From NCBI GenBank assembly GCA_029880105.1, contig JAOUPA010000027.1, positions 1 to 16,824 on the forward strand: DNA of 16,824 nt. The letters run 5' to 3'. The notes under the pieces are model-generated. The model saw nothing but the letters and a program-made list of their open reading frames with translations. It was not told the DNA's origin and ran no database searches. The DNA is from Gammaproteobacteria bacterium (GTDB lineage: Bacteria > Pseudomonadota > Gammaproteobacteria > SZUA-229). Position numbers and translations under genes: made by a program. How positions within the stretch are numbered: the stretch's first letter is position 1; each line of letters begins with the position of its first letter. Shown here one piece after another: positions 14,234 to 16,824 of this stretch.

Positions 14234-15037
14234 ATGCAAAATAAAATAACCATTCTTGGCGTACTACTGGCGATTATCTTCTGGATCGTCAATGCCTTTA
14301 TTGACTCCCTGTTTGCCATTGACGGCACCACCTATCTGGAAAGTATATTCAGCCCCAGTGGTGAAAAGCTATGGATGCGCACCTTTGTCGTACTGCTTTT
14401 TCTAATCTTCTCTGCCTATACAGAAAGACTCATCGATAAAATCCATAGCATGACCATACAGTTAAAAAATTATCAGGAGCGCCTTCAGGAAATGGTGGCA
14501 GAGCTGGAAATGGAAATCACCGAACGTAAACATGCCATTGATGAACTGGAGAAACTATCCGAAACAGACCCGCTCACATCGATTTATAACCGAAGAAAAT
14601 TCAATGAATTACTTGAACGGGAAGTTGAACGCAGTAAACGTTATGACAGCGGCCTGTCGATAATTATGTGTGATATTGATCACTTCAAAAAAATCAATGA
14701 TGAATTCGGCCACGATGTTGGCGACAATGCGCTAAAAATATTTTCATCTACTATTCACAACAACATCCGCGAAGTCGATATGTTTGCCCGCTGGGGTGGC
14801 GAAGAATTTATGATCCTTATGCCCAATTCAGATGTTAACAGCGCAGAGTCAGTCGCAGAAAAACTACGCAAGGTTATTGAAGATACCAAAATAAAGAAAA
14901 TCAATGCGTTTACCGCCAGCTTTGGCGTCACCGATCTAAATAAAGATGACACGACAGAATCCTTTATAAAACGTGTTGATGAAGCCCTGTATAAGGCCAA
15001 GAGCGGCGGCCGTAACAAGGTTGAGCGTTGCGACTAA
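14234..15037 (+). CDS. Membrane-anchored diguanylate cyclase (GGDEF)
   Basis: Makes c-di-GMP from two GTP. The 267-residue protein has two membrane segments (about 5-27 and 47-64) enclosing a short, probably periplasmic loop with IFSPSGEKLWMR. A coiled-coil signalling helix follows (about 66-108), then a complete GGDEF domain (about 109-265) opening with TDPLTSIYNRR. The active-site signature is GGEEF (188-192), with metal ligand D147 in CDIDHFKKINDEFGH. The inhibitory site RxxD (R179-D182) sits exactly five residues before it, so product feedback is expected. There is no EAL, PAS or HAMP domain. It is the last gene of the likely gcvR-bcp operon and converges on the transporter gene with a 17-bp gap lacking a terminator. 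The sensing signal is unknown. Confidence 0.92.
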   Translation: MQNKITILGVLLAIIFWIVNAFIDSLFAIDGTTYLESIFSPSGEKLWMRTFVVLLFLIFSAYTERLIDKIHSMTIQLKNYQERLQEMVAELEMEITERKHAIDELEKLSETDPLTSIYNRRKFNELLEREVERSKRYDSGLSIIMCDIDHFKKINDEFGHDVGDNALKIFSSTIHNNIREVDMFARWGGEEFMILMPNSDVNSAESVAEKLRKVIEDTKIKKINAFTASFGVTDLNKDDTTESFIKRVDEALYKAKSGGRNKVERCD

Positions 15038-15054
15038 CAATTTCAATATAATTA

Positions 15055-16116
15055 TTAAACAGATTGCGATAGTTGCATGGATGGCCAGGCATTAAGTACA
15101 GATTGAATCAGCGTCGCCAGCGGAATAGCAAAAAATACACCCCAGACCCCCCACAATCCACCGAAGACTAGTACAGCGATTATGATCGCTGCTGGATGCA
15201 TATCCACCACCTCAGAAAAAAGTAATGGCACCAGGATATTGCCATCAAGAAACTGTATTAGCAGATAAAAACCCATCAGGTAAACAAATTCACTGCTCGC
15301 ACCCCACTGGAACCACGCAATCAGGGCCACCGGGATTGTCACCGCAACTGCACCGACATAGGGAATAATCACCGAAAGACCAACAAACAAGCTCAGTGTG
15401 GCCGCATAATTCAGGTCCATGATCTTAAGCGGGATAAAGGTCGCGACACCAACGATCAGAATTTCCAGTAACTTGCCACGAATGTAGTTACCCATTTTTA
15501 TATCTACATCATGCCACACCTGATAGGCCAGGCCTTTGCCCTCGGGAAGGAATCGTTGTAACCAGTCGACGATCTTCTGTTTATCCTTAAGCAGGAAAAA
15601 TACCAGCAGGGGTACAACCACCAGAAAAACCAGCAGCGTGAAAACATCAACCACAGAATCTAGTGAAACTGATAACAGGGTCTGCCCAAGATTGACCAGC
15701 TCCGCATTAAAACTGGCTACCATTTTCTCAAGCTGGTCACTGCCTAGTGCAGGAAATTTCTCCGGCAATGTCATCACGAGCTGCTGCGCCTTATTTAGCA
15801 TGCCGGGTAAATTAGTAATGAGCTGCGTCAACTGTTTGGAGACCAGTGGTATCAGGCCAAACAATAGCAATATGATGCTGGTAATAAACAGGCTGAAGCT
15901 GACAGCGATAGCAACAGACCGTGGCGCACCCAGCTTACATATTCTCAGCACCAGGCCCTCAAGCACATAGGCTATAACGATACCGGCCAGTACCGGCGCG
16001 AGCACATCGCCCAGAAAAAAAATAATGGCAATGCCTGAAAGAATAATCAGCGCAAGAATAACAACCTGAGGATCGGAGAAATGCTTTTCATACCAGTCCT
16101 TAAGGATATCTAGCAT
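15055..16116 (-). CDS. perM: AI-2E family transporter (PerM/YfgO-like)
   Basis: Inner-membrane protein of 353 residues with about seven or eight membrane segments, in the family that includes E. coli PerM and TqsA. Typical features are the N-terminal pair VVILALIILSGIAIIFFLGD and LAPVLAGIVIAYVLEG, a long central amphipathic stretch (about 75-155), the LVFLVVVPLLVFFLLKDK helix, and the C-terminal block PYVGAVAVTIPVALIAW, followed by GNILVPLLFSEVVDMHP. Members act as exporters or permeases of varied small molecules; autoinducer-2 transport should not be assumed. Its ATG overlaps the stop of the upstream small gene by 7 bp, and a strong GAGGAG lies 5 nt before it. In E. coli perM is also in the wider bcp neighbourhood. 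Confidence 0.9.
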   Translation of the reverse strand: MLDILKDWYEKHFSDPQVVILALIILSGIAIIFFLGDVLAPVLAGIVIAYVLEGLVLRICKLGAPRSVAIAVSFSLFITSIILLLFGLIPLVSKQLTQLITNLPGMLNKAQQLVMTLPEKFPALGSDQLEKMVASFNAELVNLGQTLLSVSLDSVVDVFTLLVFLVVVPLLVFFLLKDKQKIVDWLQRFLPEGKGLAYQVWHDVDIKMGNYIRGKLLEILIVGVATFIPLKIMDLNYAATLSLFVGLSVIIPYVGAVAVTIPVALIAWFQWGASSEFVYLMGFYLLIQFLDGNILVPLLFSEVVDMHPAAIIIAVLVFGGLWGVWGVFFAIPLATLIQSVLNAWPSMQLSQSV

Positions 16117-16460
16117 TGAAACTCCTCAAGCATTTTTGAATAAAAGTCTTCAAATATTTTTTCCATCTCATCGATCACTTCGTTGGCGTCCCTCCCCTTG
16201 ACCATGTGCTCTGTCATCAGTTCGGAGGCTGAAGAAAAAACTTTCATACTGTCGATCATTGGATACGTCTGTTTCAGTCGCTTGATCGCACCGACTACCG
16301 TTTCACTCTCAGGCCGTGGAATTAGCACCGGAGGAATAACTTCCTTAAGCGCAAGATTACCTTTGGACTGCAAAAATTCCGCAAAATCGAGCAAACTGGC
16401 CTGACGATCGGCATCCAGCGTTTCAAAAATTTCAACCAGTGATCTGGAATTACGACTCAT
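16110..16460 (-). CDS. Conserved hypothetical protein, coupled to the PerM-like gene
   Basis: An acidic, soluble-looking 116-residue protein without a signal peptide or membrane segment. It opens with MSRNSRSLVEIFETLDADRQASLLDFAEFLQSKG, an amphipathic helical segment resembling the start of small proteins found in other beta- and gammaproteobacteria. A proline-rich linker (VIPPVLIPRPESETVVGAIKRLKQTYPMID) follows, then a helical, acidic tail (NEVIDEMEKIFEDFYSKML). I recognise the pattern from memory as a family without a known function. The ATG is at the complement of 16458-16460. The last seven bases are shared with the start of the transporter gene, and its final EEF codons supply that gene's ribosome binding site. 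It lies 34 bp downstream of the LysR-type gene on the same strand. A regulatory or accessory role for the transporter is inference. Confidence 0.8.
   Translation of the reverse strand: MSRNSRSLVEIFETLDADRQASLLDFAEFLQSKGNLALKEVIPPVLIPRPESETVVGAIKRLKQTYPMIDSMKVFSSASELMTEHMVKGRDANEVIDEMEKIFEDFYSKMLEEFQC
16122..16127 (-). promoter_or_regulatory. Strong Shine-Dalgarno of the PerM-like gene inside the upstream gene
   Basis: GAGGAG on the minus strand, 5 nt before the transporter ATG (complement of 16114-16116). It is formed by the last Glu-Glu codons of the small upstream gene, and the start codon overlaps that gene's stop in ATGCTAG. The arrangement indicates termination-reinitiation coupling. 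Confidence 0.75.
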
Positions 16461-16494
16461 AGTTCATCTACGCAATACGATTAAAAACTTCGAC

Positions 16495-16824
16495 TTAAAT
16501 CTTTTTACAAAATTCCTGTGCGAAGCTCAACAATTCATCGGCAGCACGCGATTTAAATTTATAACGCTGGCGCACAAAAGAAAAAGGACGCTCCAGTTTT
16601 GGCGAAAGGTTCACCGCTGTCAGCGAACCCAGGCGTAGCTCCTTCAGGATAGTGGCCTTCGATACGATTGAAATACCCATACCTGCCTCTACTGCACCCT
16701 TGATGGCCTCAGGGCTGCTCAGTTCAAAACAGACATCCAGCAAATCATGGTCACCGTGCTTCTCGATATACTTGGTGACCACTTCCTGCGTACCCGAACC
16801 ATGCTCACGGCCAATGAACGGGTG
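16495..16824 (-). CDS. LysR-type transcriptional regulator, effector-binding domain (5' part outside window)
   Basis: Only the C-terminal 109 residues are present; the frame stays open to the right edge, so the helix-turn-helix domain is not visible. The fragment covers the second half of the periplasmic-binding-like effector domain: HPFIGREHGSGTQE matches the REPGSGTR-type loop typical of CysB/CbbR-like LysR proteins, followed by LSSPEAIKGAVEAGMGISIVSKATI and a hydrophobic C-terminal part ending FAQEFCKKI. It lies upstream of the small hypothetical gene and the transporter gene on the same strand with a 34-bp gap, so the three may be cotranscribed, though LysR genes more often control divergent targets. 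The effector and regulon cannot be told. Confidence 0.88.
   Translation of the reverse strand, partial: HPFIGREHGSGTQEVVTKYIEKHGDHDLLDVCFELSSPEAIKGAVEAGMGISIVSKATILKELRLGSLTAVNLSPKLERPFSFVRQRYKFKSRAADELLSFAQEFCKKI

Noticed and set aside
1..16824. Mobile element, defence island, toxin-antitoxin pair or CRISPR
   Set aside because: No transposase, integrase, restriction, Cas or toxin-like protein, no direct-repeat array and no marked change in composition was found; gene order is largely that of core chromosome.

Overview
The window looks like core chromosome of a gammaproteobacterium outside the Enterobacterales. Several blocks keep the gene neighbourhoods known from E. coli: ffh/ypjD/corB, xseB-ispA-dxs, and bamC-dapA/gcvR/bcp with perM nearby. 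Base composition is moderate and even. I see no insertion sequence, integrase, phage gene, CRISPR array, tRNA or rRNA. No stretch without a gene reaches 300 bases; the longest gap is about 180. I cannot name the genus.

Left part (1-2187): ffh (SRP GTPase, cut by the left edge) lies on the minus strand, downstream of a metallo-beta-lactamase-fold hydrolase that resembles class II cyclic-nucleotide phosphodiesterases. A divergent intergenic region with a symmetric -10 box separates them from the plus-strand genes.

Centre (2188-10380): a long plus-strand run begins with a YpjD/CcsA-like membrane protein, a CorB/CorC-family transporter and radA. It continues with xseB-ispA-dxs, which links exonuclease VII and isoprenoid supply, and then a queD-folE2-DUF2892 group that starts behind its own candidate promoter and handles pterin and 7-deazaguanine chemistry. 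It ends at a strong bidirectional terminator.

Right part (10506-16824): dapA-bamC are on the minus strand, joining lysine/peptidoglycan precursor synthesis to outer-membrane assembly. Opposite them run a PilZ c-di-GMP receptor, a GcvR-like double-ACT regulator, a Bcp/PrxQ peroxiredoxin and a membrane-anchored diguanylate cyclase. Converging on the cyclase is a minus-strand set: a LysR-type regulator (cut by the right edge), a small uncharacterised protein, and an AI-2E/PerM-family transporter translationally coupled to it.

Most of this is housekeeping. The points most worth a second look are a c-di-GMP receptor and a c-di-GMP synthase bracketing gcvR-bcp, the uncharacterised protein coupled to the PerM-type transporter, a nine-C run in radA just before its Walker B strand, a Bcp without the usual resolving cysteine, and the symmetric -10 in the divergent region. 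I found no clear sign of a new multi-gene system, such as a defence island or toxin-antitoxin pair.
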